Shown one piece after another: positions 1 to 9,800 of a stretch of DNA of 64,000 nucleotides. The number at the start of each line of letters is the position of its first letter. Position 1 is the stretch's first letter. The notes under the pieces are model-generated. The model saw nothing but the letters and a program-made list of their open reading frames with translations, searched no databases and was not told where the DNA came from. This DNA is from JABDFW01 sp035550215. GTDB taxonomy: Bacteria > Bacteroidota > Bacteroidia > Chitinophagales > Chitinophagaceae. The stretch is from contig DASZPM010000015.1 in NCBI GenBank assembly GCA_035550215.1, positions 1 through 64,000 on the forward strand, given 5' to 3'. The position numbers were made by a program, and so were the translations under genes.

Positions 1-148
1 GATTCATAATAATTGAAAACCAATGAATTACAAAATTCATAATTCTCAAAATTTCAAATCGTTTCCAACAAAAAATCTTCGCAAACTCAATACTGATAAT
101 ACTTTCAAAGAACTAAATGAATTCTAAACGCAACGCTAATAATATAAT

Positions 149-970
149 ATGAGTTTTACCACTACCTACATAACTCCTGATATCAAGCTATCGTGCTACC
201 AGGGCAAGCCCTTTAAAACAGAGGCGTTGTTTGAACATCATTTACTGGTATGGCTTATAAGCGGTGAAACTAAACTTATCCTGGCAGATACGCATTACCT
301 GTTTAAACCGGGTGATATTTTTCTTATTCCCCGCAATCAACTGGCAACTGTTATAAATTATACAGTAAACGGGCTGCCGCATAAAGCTGTAGCCATGCAC
401 CTGACACCCGAGAGGCTTACCACATTTTATGCCGGGCTTAATGTGCAGCCTTTACATCAAAATAGTGACGCAATACGGCGTTATAACAATCACCCGTTGC
501 TGCGCAGTTGCCTTGCTTCCTTAGAGCCTTATTTTGAGATGGAAAGAAATTTTCCGGGAGAAATTGCCTCTCTTAAAATAAATGAAGCCATAAGCATACT
601 GCGGGTGGTTGACCCCGGTATTGACAGCCTGCTTACCAGTTTTGCAGAACCTGGCAAGATTGACCTTGCCGCGTTTATGGAGAAGAATTTTATGTTTAAT
701 ATGCTCCTTGCTAAGTTTGGCTACCTTACCGGCAGAAGCCTTTCCACGTTCAGCAGGGATTTTAAGAAAATCTACAACACCACACCGCAAAAATGGCTAA
801 CGCAAAAACGGCTGGCACTGGCGCATTACCAGTTATGCGAACTGAAAAAACGCCCTGCAGATATTTATCTTGAGGTTGGATTTGAAGACTTAACACATTT
901 TTCAGCAGCATTTAAAAAGCAGTATGGTGCTTCACCTTCTTTGCTATTAAGCGGGCATGCGCCACAATAA
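149..970 (+). CDS. AraC-family transcriptional regulator
   Basis: A 273-residue regulator. Residues ~5-110 form a cupin-like sensor half (HLLVWLISGET, then KPGDIFLIPR, the usual beta-barrel turn). Residues ~170-268 hold the double helix-turn-helix, with the family hallmark LTHFSAAFKKQYGASP in the second helix pair. The gene points at the end of the phosphonate gene set and stops 16 bp from it in convergent orientation. It could therefore be a local regulator or an unrelated neighbour; the ligand is unknown. The family call is firm and the regulatory target is not. Confidence 0.85.
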   Translation: MSFTTTYITPDIKLSCYQGKPFKTEALFEHHLLVWLISGETKLILADTHYLFKPGDIFLIPRNQLATVINYTVNGLPHKAVAMHLTPERLTTFYAGLNVQPLHQNSDAIRRYNNHPLLRSCLASLEPYFEMERNFPGEIASLKINEAISILRVVDPGIDSLLTSFAEPGKIDLAAFMEKNFMFNMLLAKFGYLTGRSLSTFSRDFKKIYNTTPQKWLTQKRLALAHYQLCELKKRPADIYLEVGFEDLTHFSAAFKKQYGASPSLLLSGHAPQ

Positions 971-986
971 CAGGAACTACGCAGTG

Positions 987-2114
987 TTACAACCGGCCTT
1001 CCGCAATTTCTTCTGCCAGGCCAAAACTTAATGTCATGCCCGCACCGCCTATGCCGTTAACAATAGTAACACCATCTTCGGGCGAATAAATAAACTCCGT
1101 TTTGCTATCTGTCTTTTTTGGGTAAGTGCCATTCCAGCTTTGCGCAATATTCCAGCTTTTAAACACAGCAAACTGTTTCAGGTAATCAACTATCATCTTG
1201 TTGATGTATTGCCTGTCAAAAGGGTCATGCACCAGGCCGTATTCATGGCTGTCACCAATAGTAAGCTCCCCTTCCCCGTTTTGCGATACCATTACATGAA
1301 TACCCCATTTGATATATTCGGGCAACGTGCTGTGGTAATGCTGCCTGAGCAAAGGAAGAGATTGAGCAGCCTCAAATGCCTTGTAGTGTATAAGAGACAA
1401 GCCGCCGCACAGCGATGGCCCGATGCGCCAGTTGCCTTCCTGTGCTTCAATACGCATCATCTGCAGCTTGCATTTGGTAAAGTTGTTTTCTGCAAATACC
1501 CCGGGGTAAAGTGTTTCAAAATCTGCCCCGCTGCATATATATATTTCATCCGCGCTCCAGCTTTGGCGGCCTGAAAATACCGCAGGGTATTGCACAGCGG
1601 TTATGGCTGTATTAAAGTAAAATTCAACGCCATATTTCTCAGTAAGGTATCCAGGCAATTTTTCAATAGCCACGCGGGATTCCACAATCATTTCATCAGC
1701 GCTCCATAATGCCCCTTTAAGGCCCTCCGGGTTTACTGCCGCGCTTCTTTGCAGCGCTTCCGCGGCGCTTATGGCAGCAACAGGCCTTATGTTCCTGTTT
1801 ACTGTTGCAAACTCTTCCATTATTGTGTATTCCAGGTCGTTATATGCAAGGTGCAGGCTGCCTACTTCGTCACTCCACAGGCCTGCTTCATTGCATACTT
1901 TTTTCCATATTGACTTAGACTGTAACGCCCGCTCATACAACAACCCGTTGGGTTGCCCTACCGGCCAAATCATCCCAAAATTTCTTATTGACGCGCCAAC
2001 CGCTTTTTCATTCCTCTCAAAAACAGTAACTGAATAACCACGTTCTGCCAGGCTTCTTGCCATTGCTAATCCCACAATGCCCGCGCCTGCAATAATTGCA
2101 CTTTTATTATGCAT
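987..2114 (-). CDS. hpnW: HpnW-type (TIGR03364) FAD-dependent oxidoreductase, phosphonate-associated
   Basis: A DAO/glycine-oxidase-like flavoprotein. The Rossmann motif AGAGIVG lies at residues 9-15, followed by the family block GASIRNFGMIWPVGQPNG and a C-terminal GIGGAGMTLSFGLAEE. TIGR03364 proteins recur in phosphonate operons, and related flavoenzymes oxidise aminoethylphosphonate or its N-methyl form at the C-N bond (family knowledge). The likely product here is phosphonoacetaldehyde or an equivalent (inference). The ATG at 2114 is preferred over an upstream start at 2135 because it overlaps the transporter stop by 8 nt, a translational-coupling arrangement, and places the Rossmann motif at the N-terminus. 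It is the last gene of the set. Confidence 0.82.
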   Translation of the reverse strand: MHNKSAIIAGAGIVGLAMARSLAERGYSVTVFERNEKAVGASIRNFGMIWPVGQPNGLLYERALQSKSIWKKVCNEAGLWSDEVGSLHLAYNDLEYTIMEEFATVNRNIRPVAAISAAEALQRSAAVNPEGLKGALWSADEMIVESRVAIEKLPGYLTEKYGVEFYFNTAITAVQYPAVFSGRQSWSADEIYICSGADFETLYPGVFAENNFTKCKLQMMRIEAQEGNWRIGPSLCGGLSLIHYKAFEAAQSLPLLRQHYHSTLPEYIKWGIHVMVSQNGEGELTIGDSHEYGLVHDPFDRQYINKMIVDYLKQFAVFKSWNIAQSWNGTYPKKTDSKTEFIYSPEDGVTIVNGIGGAGMTLSFGLAEEIAEGRL

Positions 2115-3417
2115 AAGTTGTTTTAGTTTGTACACCTTCCTGTGTAGCCGTATATTTTCGTTTAAAATAAGCCAATGCTATAATCGTACCCACAATACCA
2201 ATACAACAAATAACAATAACTATATCGGTAAAAAAATTAAGCCACGAAAGTTTAATGCCGATAAGCTCTTTTACCAGCAGCAACGCCACGCTGCCGAGAT
2301 ACCCGAATGAATCGGATATATAAATAAGAAAGCCCACATTGGCACTAAGCCTGTAGCTTGCAATCATCCGCTCATAATACAGCGCGTTAAAGGGCACATA
2401 ACTTAGATACAGGCCGGTGCCAACCGCCGTCATCCATAATACGGGCGACAGGCTGTGATATAAAAACAGCACCGTTGCAATTAACGCCAGCACATACCCG
2501 CCGATGATTATGTAGTGATTGATTACAAATGCCCGCATGTTATTTTTTACAATAATCAAAAGGCTTATACACACCAGCACTATAACAGAAACCCATGTTT
2601 CAGTAACTGTAAAAATTGAAGCATCGTTACCATACCCTATTTCTGTATATATTTCGTTGGAGAAGTTGTCCCTGAAATCGCGGAGTATAGTTAATAATAC
2701 ATACGTTGCAACAATCATGCTTATGCCGGGTAAGAATGAGCGTACAAAGCTCTTGCGCTCTGCTGCAGTCATTGGTTTACGCACACTGCGAAGCTTTATA
2801 TCTTCCGCCGTAGGGCCAGGTGTGTGATCAAGCAGCCAGGTAAACAGCAGCATGGGTAATACAAACAGCGCGCCCGTAAAAAACGGCATCCACATTTCAC
2901 TCGCGTAACCATCCAGCACCAGGGCTTTACCCACTGTTTTTACAACACCGGATGAAAATATAAAGCTGATACATAAAACAGCCCCTATAAACTCCGTAGT
3001 CTTTCTACCTTCCACGTAGCCGAATACAAGCCCCCATACCATGCCAAGAGGAAACCCATTTAAAAACAGGAATATGATATTATACGGCGCGGGCACCCAA
3101 CCAAAAAACAACAGGGCCACCCAGCTAAAAAGAATAAGCTTTACAATAGTAACAGCACGCTTACCCGGTTGCATGGCGGATATAAAACGGATACCATAAA
3201 ACTTGCTGAGCATATACCCGATTAACTGCACTATAACAAGCCACACTTTATAATCAATATGCAGAAAATACATGCCTTTAAAGCCTGCAGAAGAGAATGG
3301 CTTGCGAAAGGCATACATGCAGAAGTACACACTAAAAGAACAGACCGCCGCATACACGGATATAAACCATGTTGGCGCTTTTTCCAATCGGCCGGCCAAT
3401 GCTTTTGAATGCAGCAT
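2107..3417 (-). CDS. DUF5690-type MFS transporter, candidate phosphonate/organophosphate carrier
   Basis: A 436-residue inner-membrane protein with about 12 hydrophobic segments. Near the N-terminus are CMYAFRKPFSSAGF and, 25 residues on, IGYMLSKFYGIRF. These resemble the YYxxRKNF and SKF blocks of the organophosphate:phosphate antiporter (OPA) group that includes GlpT, which also imports the phosphonate fosfomycin (established for GlpT; the resemblance is my reading). It lies 39 bp after the PhnZ gene and overlaps the flavoenzyme gene. The inferred role is to move a phosphonate from periplasm to cytoplasm. The substrate is unproven. Confidence 0.75.
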   Translation of the reverse strand: MLHSKALAGRLEKAPTWFISVYAAVCSFSVYFCMYAFRKPFSSAGFKGMYFLHIDYKVWLVIVQLIGYMLSKFYGIRFISAMQPGKRAVTIVKLILFSWVALLFFGWVPAPYNIIFLFLNGFPLGMVWGLVFGYVEGRKTTEFIGAVLCISFIFSSGVVKTVGKALVLDGYASEMWMPFFTGALFVLPMLLFTWLLDHTPGPTAEDIKLRSVRKPMTAAERKSFVRSFLPGISMIVATYVLLTILRDFRDNFSNEIYTEIGYGNDASIFTVTETWVSVIVLVCISLLIIVKNNMRAFVINHYIIIGGYVLALIATVLFLYHSLSPVLWMTAVGTGLYLSYVPFNALYYERMIASYRLSANVGFLIYISDSFGYLGSVALLLVKELIGIKLSWLNFFTDIVIVICCIGIVGTIIALAYFKRKYTATQEGVQTKTTYA

Positions 3418-3456
3418 ATTATTTATTTTAGGTTATGTTTCTGCCTGGCCTGCACG

Positions 3457-4053
3457 TTAATTTCTGTCGGCCAAATATTCGTGAATAAGATTAATAAAAT
3501 GTTTCAGCGGCAACAGTACAGCCTTACTGTCTTTTGCTTCCTCATCCCACAGCCTTACCTTAATAATATCATCAAAAAAAGGATGGTTTTGAAAAGCGGC
3601 TATCTCCTCTTTTGTCATTATACCACCCTGGTATTTCATCAATGTTTCAAAACTTGCCGGAGAAAGCTTGTCTTTATATTCCGGCCTGGTAGAAACAAGA
3701 TAACGCTTTGCGGCTACGTGCTCCTCAACCATAGCACATACTCTTTCAGCAAAGCCATTCAGCCGCAGGTACTCCCCACCAATACCGTCGTGGTTCATAA
3801 CACCATAGCCGCCCATTGCTTCCGTTTCCATTTTATAGCGTAACAGGTGGCCTATATCATGCAAAAAAGCGCCGATAATCAATTCCATATCCCCGCCCTC
3901 AGCCATTGCCTGCATAGCGCATTGTATCATGTGCGAAGTTTGGCTTACAGGCTCACCGTCATAATCTTCATTACCATGTTCTTCAAAAAGTGTTTGTATT
4001 TCCGCGGTTATCTCATCAATGTGTTGTTGTGTGTTGTACATTATTATTGGCAT
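3457..4053 (-). CDS. phnZ: PhnZ-type HD-domain mixed-valent di-iron oxygenase
   Basis: A 198-residue protein that follows PhnZ almost block for block. PhnZ cleaves the C-P bond of (R)-1-hydroxy-2-aminoethylphosphonate to glycine and phosphate with O2. The iron ligands correspond to H41, H65-D66, H88, H112 and D170. The substrate-contact set corresponds to Y31 and E34 (DYDGEPVSQ) and K116 (EHVAAKRYLVS). The GGYGVMNH and RLWDEEAKD blocks are also kept. Its ATG directly abuts the phosphatase stop (TAAATG), so translation is probably coupled. A related HD enzyme such as TmpB, acting on trimethylated substrate, is the main alternative. No PhnY-type hydroxylase is adjacent, so the source of the hydroxylated substrate is open. 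Confidence 0.88.
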   Translation of the reverse strand: MPIIMYNTQQHIDEITAEIQTLFEEHGNEDYDGEPVSQTSHMIQCAMQAMAEGGDMELIIGAFLHDIGHLLRYKMETEAMGGYGVMNHDGIGGEYLRLNGFAERVCAMVEEHVAAKRYLVSTRPEYKDKLSPASFETLMKYQGGIMTKEEIAAFQNHPFFDDIIKVRLWDEEAKDSKAVLLPLKHFINLIHEYLADRN

Positions 4054-5130
4054 TTAAGGTAATATTGATTGAATGGGAGGTGCAACAGGGTGCGGCGGCT
4101 TAAATTCAAAACCAAGTAATGCTGCAATCGTTGCTGCTAACTGCCGCTGGTAAAGTTGCGGGTTATTTTTTACTTCTCCCAACGCTTTTATACCGGGGCC
4201 CATTACTGCAATCCATATTTGGTTTGAGCCTTCAATTTTTGAGCCGTGCGATGTCCATTGTTCTTTTATTTTATCGCCACGGCCATGGTCGCACGTAACA
4301 AGCAGCGTTGTATTATTTTTATATCCGGGCATTGACTGCAATATATTCCATAAATCAGCAATCATGGCGTCTTCGGAGTGCGCGCTTTTTAAATACTGGT
4401 CATACATGCCGCCATGTGCAAAATCATCTGTTTCATCAAAGGCAATGTACAGCACTTTTGGCTTGTACGCTTTTAAATATTCCCGGCCGGCAAAATAGGT
4501 AATCAGGTCAGGCCTTACATCAATAGGCCGTGGTGAAAGAAACTGCATATCGTTAATAAGCTGCAAAGCCGGGGCATTAAAATGCAGGGTGTCAACATCC
4601 GAGTTTACGTAAATACCACTGCGCCATTTGTTGAGGATGTAAGGAAAACAATCCCATGTACTAAAGGCCGCTACCTTACCGGTGTAGCCGGGTTGCTTGT
4701 TTATAAACTCCAGCACGTTTTCATTGGGGTTAAGGTTTTTATCGTTAGAGTTTATCGCGGTGTCAGGGTAACCTGTAAAAATTTCATTATAGCCGGGGTA
4801 TGAAAACCAGTAGGGGTTGGCATTGTTTACAAAGCTGCTATCCCAGCGGTCGCCATATAGCTGGCCATGCTGCGCGATGGAGCCCCACAAAAAAGGAAAA
4901 AGTTTTTTTCTCCGCTCCGTTATATCGTCACTCCAAAAATCTTTTATTACCTGTTGTGAGTCTCTTGTAAATTTTTTATTTGCTATAAGCGCTGAATCAA
5001 CGCCGCCAAAAACCTCCTGCCAGCGCATGCCATCCAACGTTACAATAACCAGGTTTTGTGTTTTGTTTTGCGCAAACGCGGCCGGCAAAAGAGCGAACAG
5101 CGAGAGAGTAATAAAAAATATTTTTTTCAT
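4054..5130 (-). CDS. periplasmic alkaline-phosphatase-superfamily hydrolase
   Basis: 358 residues with a clear signal peptide ending AAFA. The superfamily metal site is readable: D33 (TLDGMRW), nucleophile-position S110 (WFSYPGYNEIFTG aligns with the TFPN-type nucleophile loop of NPP enzymes), D232/D236 and H239 (FDETDDFAHG), D281-H282 (CDHGRG) and H295 (TSHGSK). The family includes phosphatases, phosphodiesterases and phosphonoacetate hydrolase. A Ser rather than Thr nucleophile favours phosphomonoester or phosphonate-ester chemistry, but the substrate cannot be read. Being exported and placed between SusD and PhnZ, it could release free phosphonate from an ester before import (inference). 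Confidence 0.82.
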   Translation of the reverse strand: MKKIFFITLSLFALLPAAFAQNKTQNLVIVTLDGMRWQEVFGGVDSALIANKKFTRDSQQVIKDFWSDDITERRKKLFPFLWGSIAQHGQLYGDRWDSSFVNNANPYWFSYPGYNEIFTGYPDTAINSNDKNLNPNENVLEFINKQPGYTGKVAAFSTWDCFPYILNKWRSGIYVNSDVDTLHFNAPALQLINDMQFLSPRPIDVRPDLITYFAGREYLKAYKPKVLYIAFDETDDFAHGGMYDQYLKSAHSEDAMIADLWNILQSMPGYKNNTTLLVTCDHGRGDKIKEQWTSHGSKIEGSNQIWIAVMGPGIKALGEVKNNPQLYQRQLAATIAALLGFEFKPPHPVAPPIQSILP

Positions 5131-5204
5131 TGTTTAATGTAATAATTAGTGGGGCAATTTAAAAAAACAACAGGTAAACCGGTTAACACAGTAATCTTGT
5201 TTAA

Positions 5205-5236
5205 AATTGGCGAAGCCTGGACAGACCCCGCCAATT
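5205..5236 (-). promoter_or_regulatory. intercistronic hairpin between SusD and phosphatase genes
   Basis: Perfect 8-bp arms AATTGGCG and CGCCAATT enclose a 16-nt loop in the 137-bp gap. On the minus strand the stem is followed by TTAAAC, a weak U-tract. It may be a partial terminator or an RNA-processing/stability element that sets SusCD expression above that of the enzymes. A nearby AACCGGTT palindrome (about 5177-5184) may or may not belong to it. Confidence 0.5.
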
Positions 5237-5267
5237 ATGCTAAGAAAACTACTAAAACCACTGAGAA

Positions 5268-6830
5268 TTATTTAAGCAGCCACATTACACCATTAATATC
5301 GTCGTTGCCGCCGTACTGGTTTTGCAATGCAGCCTGGTAATTATCCGCGTTACCTACTTTTTCGTTACCGGGATATTGAAAACGCAGCGCTATCCTTCCG
5401 CTGTTACCGGTGCCGGGACCAGTGGTAAATGTTGGCACCCCTGTTCTCCTGAATTGGTAGTAGGCTTCGGGGCCTGACTGGCGATACATTGCCAGGTACT
5501 TTTGCGTTAGTATTTGATTAAGGCCTGCTGTTGTACTGCCGGCATATTTTACTGCCGCCTGGTTATAATACGTGGTAAAGTCTACATTAACTGTATAAGT
5601 ATCGTATGTACCAAGGCTTGCACCAGGGTGCAGGAAGTAAACAGTCATTGCACCGCTTTGGGGAATACTGTAAAAACCCCATGATGCCTGTATGCCTGCT
5701 TTGTAGTATGATTCGGCATCACCGCTTATCCAGCCGCGGTTAATAGCTTCTGCAATGTTAAAGCACAACTCAGGATAACCTATTTGTATAGCAGGCTCGC
5801 CTGTATAAGTATCATAATAGCGCTTACGGTTGAGCAATGAGTAGCCGCCGCTGTTTGCTTTAACATACATGGTACCAAGGTCTTCACCAGGGTCAGCGCC
5901 GAGGAAAGCATCAAAGCTCGTAGGGCTTTTGCCGCCAGACACCAGCGCACCTGCAGGCTCAGCCGTAACAAACGTACGCGGGTCTTTTAACGATGTAAGC
6001 AAGCCGAGGTACGTAGCAGAACAGTTATAACGCAACGCGTCGAAACCAAAGTTGCTTGGGTTATTTGGGTAAGGGTTGGTTGGGTACAGGTAATTGTACT
6101 GCAGGTTATCATCCATGCCCTGCATAATGGGGTATGTTGAGGAACCGTTTATTATTTTGGCAAACTGGCCTTTAATGTCAAGGCTCGCGTCGTCCGTTTT
6201 TTTGCTCAGTTCAATCAATAACCTTAAGCGAAACGTATTAACAGCCTTTTGCCATTTTGCAAGGTTACCGCTGTAATAAATATCGCCCTGCAGCGAGTTA
6301 TCGCCGGCTTTGGCCAATATTCCCAGGTCAGTATTGGCGCTGTCAAGCCAGAGAAATGCCTGTTTAAACACGTCGCTCTGCGCGTCGTACGCCGGCTTAA
6401 GGTTTGAGATGCCTTGTAATGCCTGGCTCATGGGTATATCGCCCATTTCAAGGCTCATTTTTGTAAAAAAGTAAGCCTTAAAAAATTTGCCCAATGCTTC
6501 GTACGCGTTCACTTCAGGCTGGCCTGCATCTGCCGCACTACCAATCATTTTTACAACGTTGGTAAGCGTTGAGTAGTAGTCGTTACCTGAACCAAAGTCG
6601 TAACGGTTATTGCCATAATAGTCATAGTTAATAATAAAATACTGGTTCATTTTATCATAATCCGTAGGCGCATCGTACATGTCGTTCAGTATGCCGTTAA
6701 GCAACAGCGAGGCCGGAACGCTAACGGGCTTATTCGGGTTTTGGTTAAGGCTGTCAAAACTTTTTTTACAGCCCGCCATAACCACAACCGCCAGCACCGG
6801 TAATAGTAATATTTTGCGTATATTTTTCAT
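5268..6830 (-). CDS. SusD/RagB-like outer-membrane lipoprotein
   Basis: A 520-residue substrate-binding lipoprotein that caps its SusC partner. The N-terminus MKNIRKILLLPVLAVVVMAGC places a lipobox cysteine at residue 21. The body resembles the SusD-like family (NQNPNKPVSVPASLLLNG, then helical TPR-like repeats, then LCFNIAEAINRGW). I start it at the ATG at 6830, 19 nt after the SusC stop, rather than an upstream TTG at 6860, because only this start gives a normal signal peptide. Its tight linkage to phosphonate enzymes rather than glycosidases suggests a phosphonate-containing ligand (inference). Confidence 0.92.
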   Translation of the reverse strand: MKNIRKILLLPVLAVVVMAGCKKSFDSLNQNPNKPVSVPASLLLNGILNDMYDAPTDYDKMNQYFIINYDYYGNNRYDFGSGNDYYSTLTNVVKMIGSAADAGQPEVNAYEALGKFFKAYFFTKMSLEMGDIPMSQALQGISNLKPAYDAQSDVFKQAFLWLDSANTDLGILAKAGDNSLQGDIYYSGNLAKWQKAVNTFRLRLLIELSKKTDDASLDIKGQFAKIINGSSTYPIMQGMDDNLQYNYLYPTNPYPNNPSNFGFDALRYNCSATYLGLLTSLKDPRTFVTAEPAGALVSGGKSPTSFDAFLGADPGEDLGTMYVKANSGGYSLLNRKRYYDTYTGEPAIQIGYPELCFNIAEAINRGWISGDAESYYKAGIQASWGFYSIPQSGAMTVYFLHPGASLGTYDTYTVNVDFTTYYNQAAVKYAGSTTAGLNQILTQKYLAMYRQSGPEAYYQFRRTGVPTFTTGPGTGNSGRIALRFQYPGNEKVGNADNYQAALQNQYGGNDDINGVMWLLK

Positions 6831-6849
6831 AATACTGTTTTTATTGTTG

Positions 6850-9800
6850 TTAGAATACAATGTTTATGTTAAAGCCATACCTGCGTGTGGTGGGCGTTTG
6901 TAAAGCCGTACCACCTGTTGAATAGTTATACTGGTCAAGGTCAACATCTTTAAAACGTTTGTCGGCATAGAAATAAATCAGGTTTCTGCCAACGAGTGAA
7001 AGTGTAACCTTGCTCATAAATGTTTTACTCAACAGTTTTGCGGGTAAGCTATACCCAATGGTAACCTCGCGCAGCTTGGCGTAAGTTTTACTCATCAGGT
7101 TTGCTTCGTTGATGCCATAGTATTTACTAACATAGTCCTGTACGTGTGTAACCTGTGTGTTGGGTGAAAACTGCAGGTCTTTGTAGTTGAGTATAGCGCC
7201 TGTTTTTGAATCAAAGTTGATAGGCGTGTTATTTGATACCACTACACCATCACCTACATAACTGCCGGGGTAATTCGGGTCGCCTGCATGGTTGTTGTCA
7301 TCGTCCCTTGACTTACCGAGCGCACCCTCATCAGTTAAAGCGTTTCTGCCGCCGCGCATTGTTTTATTAAACATGTAGTCACTTGTAACACCACCAACAC
7401 TACCATCAAACTGGAAACCAAGCGTCCAGCCTTTATAACTTATGCTGTTATAAATACTCCATGCAAAATCTGCATTAAGATTACCAAGATACTGGGCAAC
7501 AGGATTAATCAATGGTTTGCCTGCAGCATCATGCACTATCTTGCCATCCTGTGTTTTTACAAACGCGCTGCCATAAAATTTATCTACGCGGTCGCCAACG
7601 TGGAAGAAGGTATTATACACATCCTGGCCGGGAGGCAGTTCCTTATAAGTATCTTTATAAGTGCTCCAGTTAACCAGCACATTCCAGGTAAGGCTGTTCT
7701 TCATTTGCAATGGCGTGCCTTGTAAAGAAAGTTCGTACCCTGTTTTTTCTGTCTTTAACGCATTTATATAGTATGTACTGTAACCGGTTGCTGTTGAGAT
7801 AGGGTTGGCCAAAATTATCGGCCCGTCAATATACTGGAAAGCAGTAGCGCTTAAACCAAGACGGTTTTTAAGAAACTTAACATCAAAACCTTCTTCGTAG
7901 TTAACACGGTTAAAGGTTTTAATATTCGGGTCGTACAGGTTTGAGGTGTAATAAGCCGCTGTTTGGTTATTATACGGCTTGCTGGTTGAATATACTGCAG
8001 ACAATGAATAATCCGGGCCGCCGTAAGGAGAAAGGTAATTATTACCATAATCAAGCGGGTAATCGTACAGCGAGTTGCCTGAAGGATTATTTCCAAATGC
8101 TGTTATGCTGTTAAACGGCGCTGTACCAACGGTTGGCTGCGTTGCATCACCATGTACTGTTGCATAAGAGCCTCTTATTTTAAAGAAGGAAATTGCTGAA
8201 GGCATTTTTACAAAATCAGATATGGGTGAGGCCACGGAAATACTGGGATAGAAATAACTATCGTGCTGTTGCGGCAATGCCGATGATTTGTCAACACGGC
8301 CGGTAAACGAAACAGTTGCATACCTGCCCAATGACGCATCTAATGAATAGTAAGCGCTGAACACCCGCATGTCTGAACTGAAACTGCTTGCCTGTATCGG
8401 ATTTCTTGAATTGCTGAAACTGTACACACCCGGTACGTTCAGGTAATCAGTTGATGTCCAGCTTGAGTTATAGGTAAAAAAACGTCCGCTGCCGCCTACT
8501 AAGCCTGCCAGTTCAAGAAAGCTGCCAACCTTATAATCGTAGTTTAACTGCACATCTGTATTATTCTCAAAAAGGTCGCGCCTGTCTTCCCTGTAATCAC
8601 CTTCATTTTGCTCACGGCCATAAGGGTGGGCAGAAAACGGCATTTTTTCGTTACGGAACAGGTTGTAGGTAGTTATTTGCGTACGTGCATTTAAATTAAG
8701 GTGGCTGTTGAATTTATAATTGGCAGACGCATACCCATAAATATCGGTTTTATAATGGCCCCTTAACCATTCATTCACCTGGAACCATGGGTTGTGGTAA
8801 CGCTGGTATTCAGCAAAAATAGACTGAACACCTACTTTGCCCGGCTGCCATTCACCTTTAATATCCGGCGCATCAATATTCCAGTCATCGCCTGTCCATA
8901 CAGCTATATTATAAATCAAACTGTTGGGGCCATAGTCAACATCGGGGAAGTTAGGAGAGTACTGTTTATTATAATTAATATTCGCCTCAATTTTTAAACG
9001 GCTGCTAACATTGTATGAACCATAAATATTAAAGTTACTGATGTTAACATAGTTATTGGGTATAATGCTCTGCTGGTAGGAATGCGAGGCAGAGAAGCGC
9101 AGGCTGTAATTATCACCGGTTGCATTTAATGAAATGTTATCTGTTGTCTGGAAACCGGTACGCAAAAAGCGCTGCAGGTTATCTTTACCCCTTGCCACAT
9201 AAGGCGTTGGCTCTACGTGCCCTTTCCAAACATAACCGCCGGGGAAAGTGGTGGTATAAGTTGTATTGGGGTCGTATTTACCGTCATATTGAGGTATTAA
9301 CTGGCCATTAAATTTAGGCCCCCAAACGTCATAATCGTTATCATTCAAACCGCCGCCTTTACCGTCTCCAAACGCATATAACTCGTTTTCGCCGCCACCA
9401 TATTCGTCCTGCACCCTTGGAAAGGCGAGGAAACCTTTATCTATGGCATTGGTAGAGTTAAACTCAACGGTAAAACCTTTCTTTTTCAAACCTTTTTTGG
9501 TAGTAATCAATATAGCGCCGTATTGTGCGCGGCTGCCATATAACGCGGCAGCAGTTGGCCCTTTTAATACGGAGTATGATTCTACATCGTCCGGGCTTAT
9601 GTTCCATGTGTCTGAGCTGATGGGCACACCGTCAACCACATACAGGGTAATTTCGTTACCGCGTAATATAACGGTAGGCTTCCTCAACAGTTCTGCTGAA
9701 GGCCCTACAGACAGACCGGCCACTTTGCCGGTTAAGCCCGTAAAAGGGTTTTGGTCTCTTGCTTTCACCAGGTCTTCACCTTTAACTTCCTGCACGGCAT

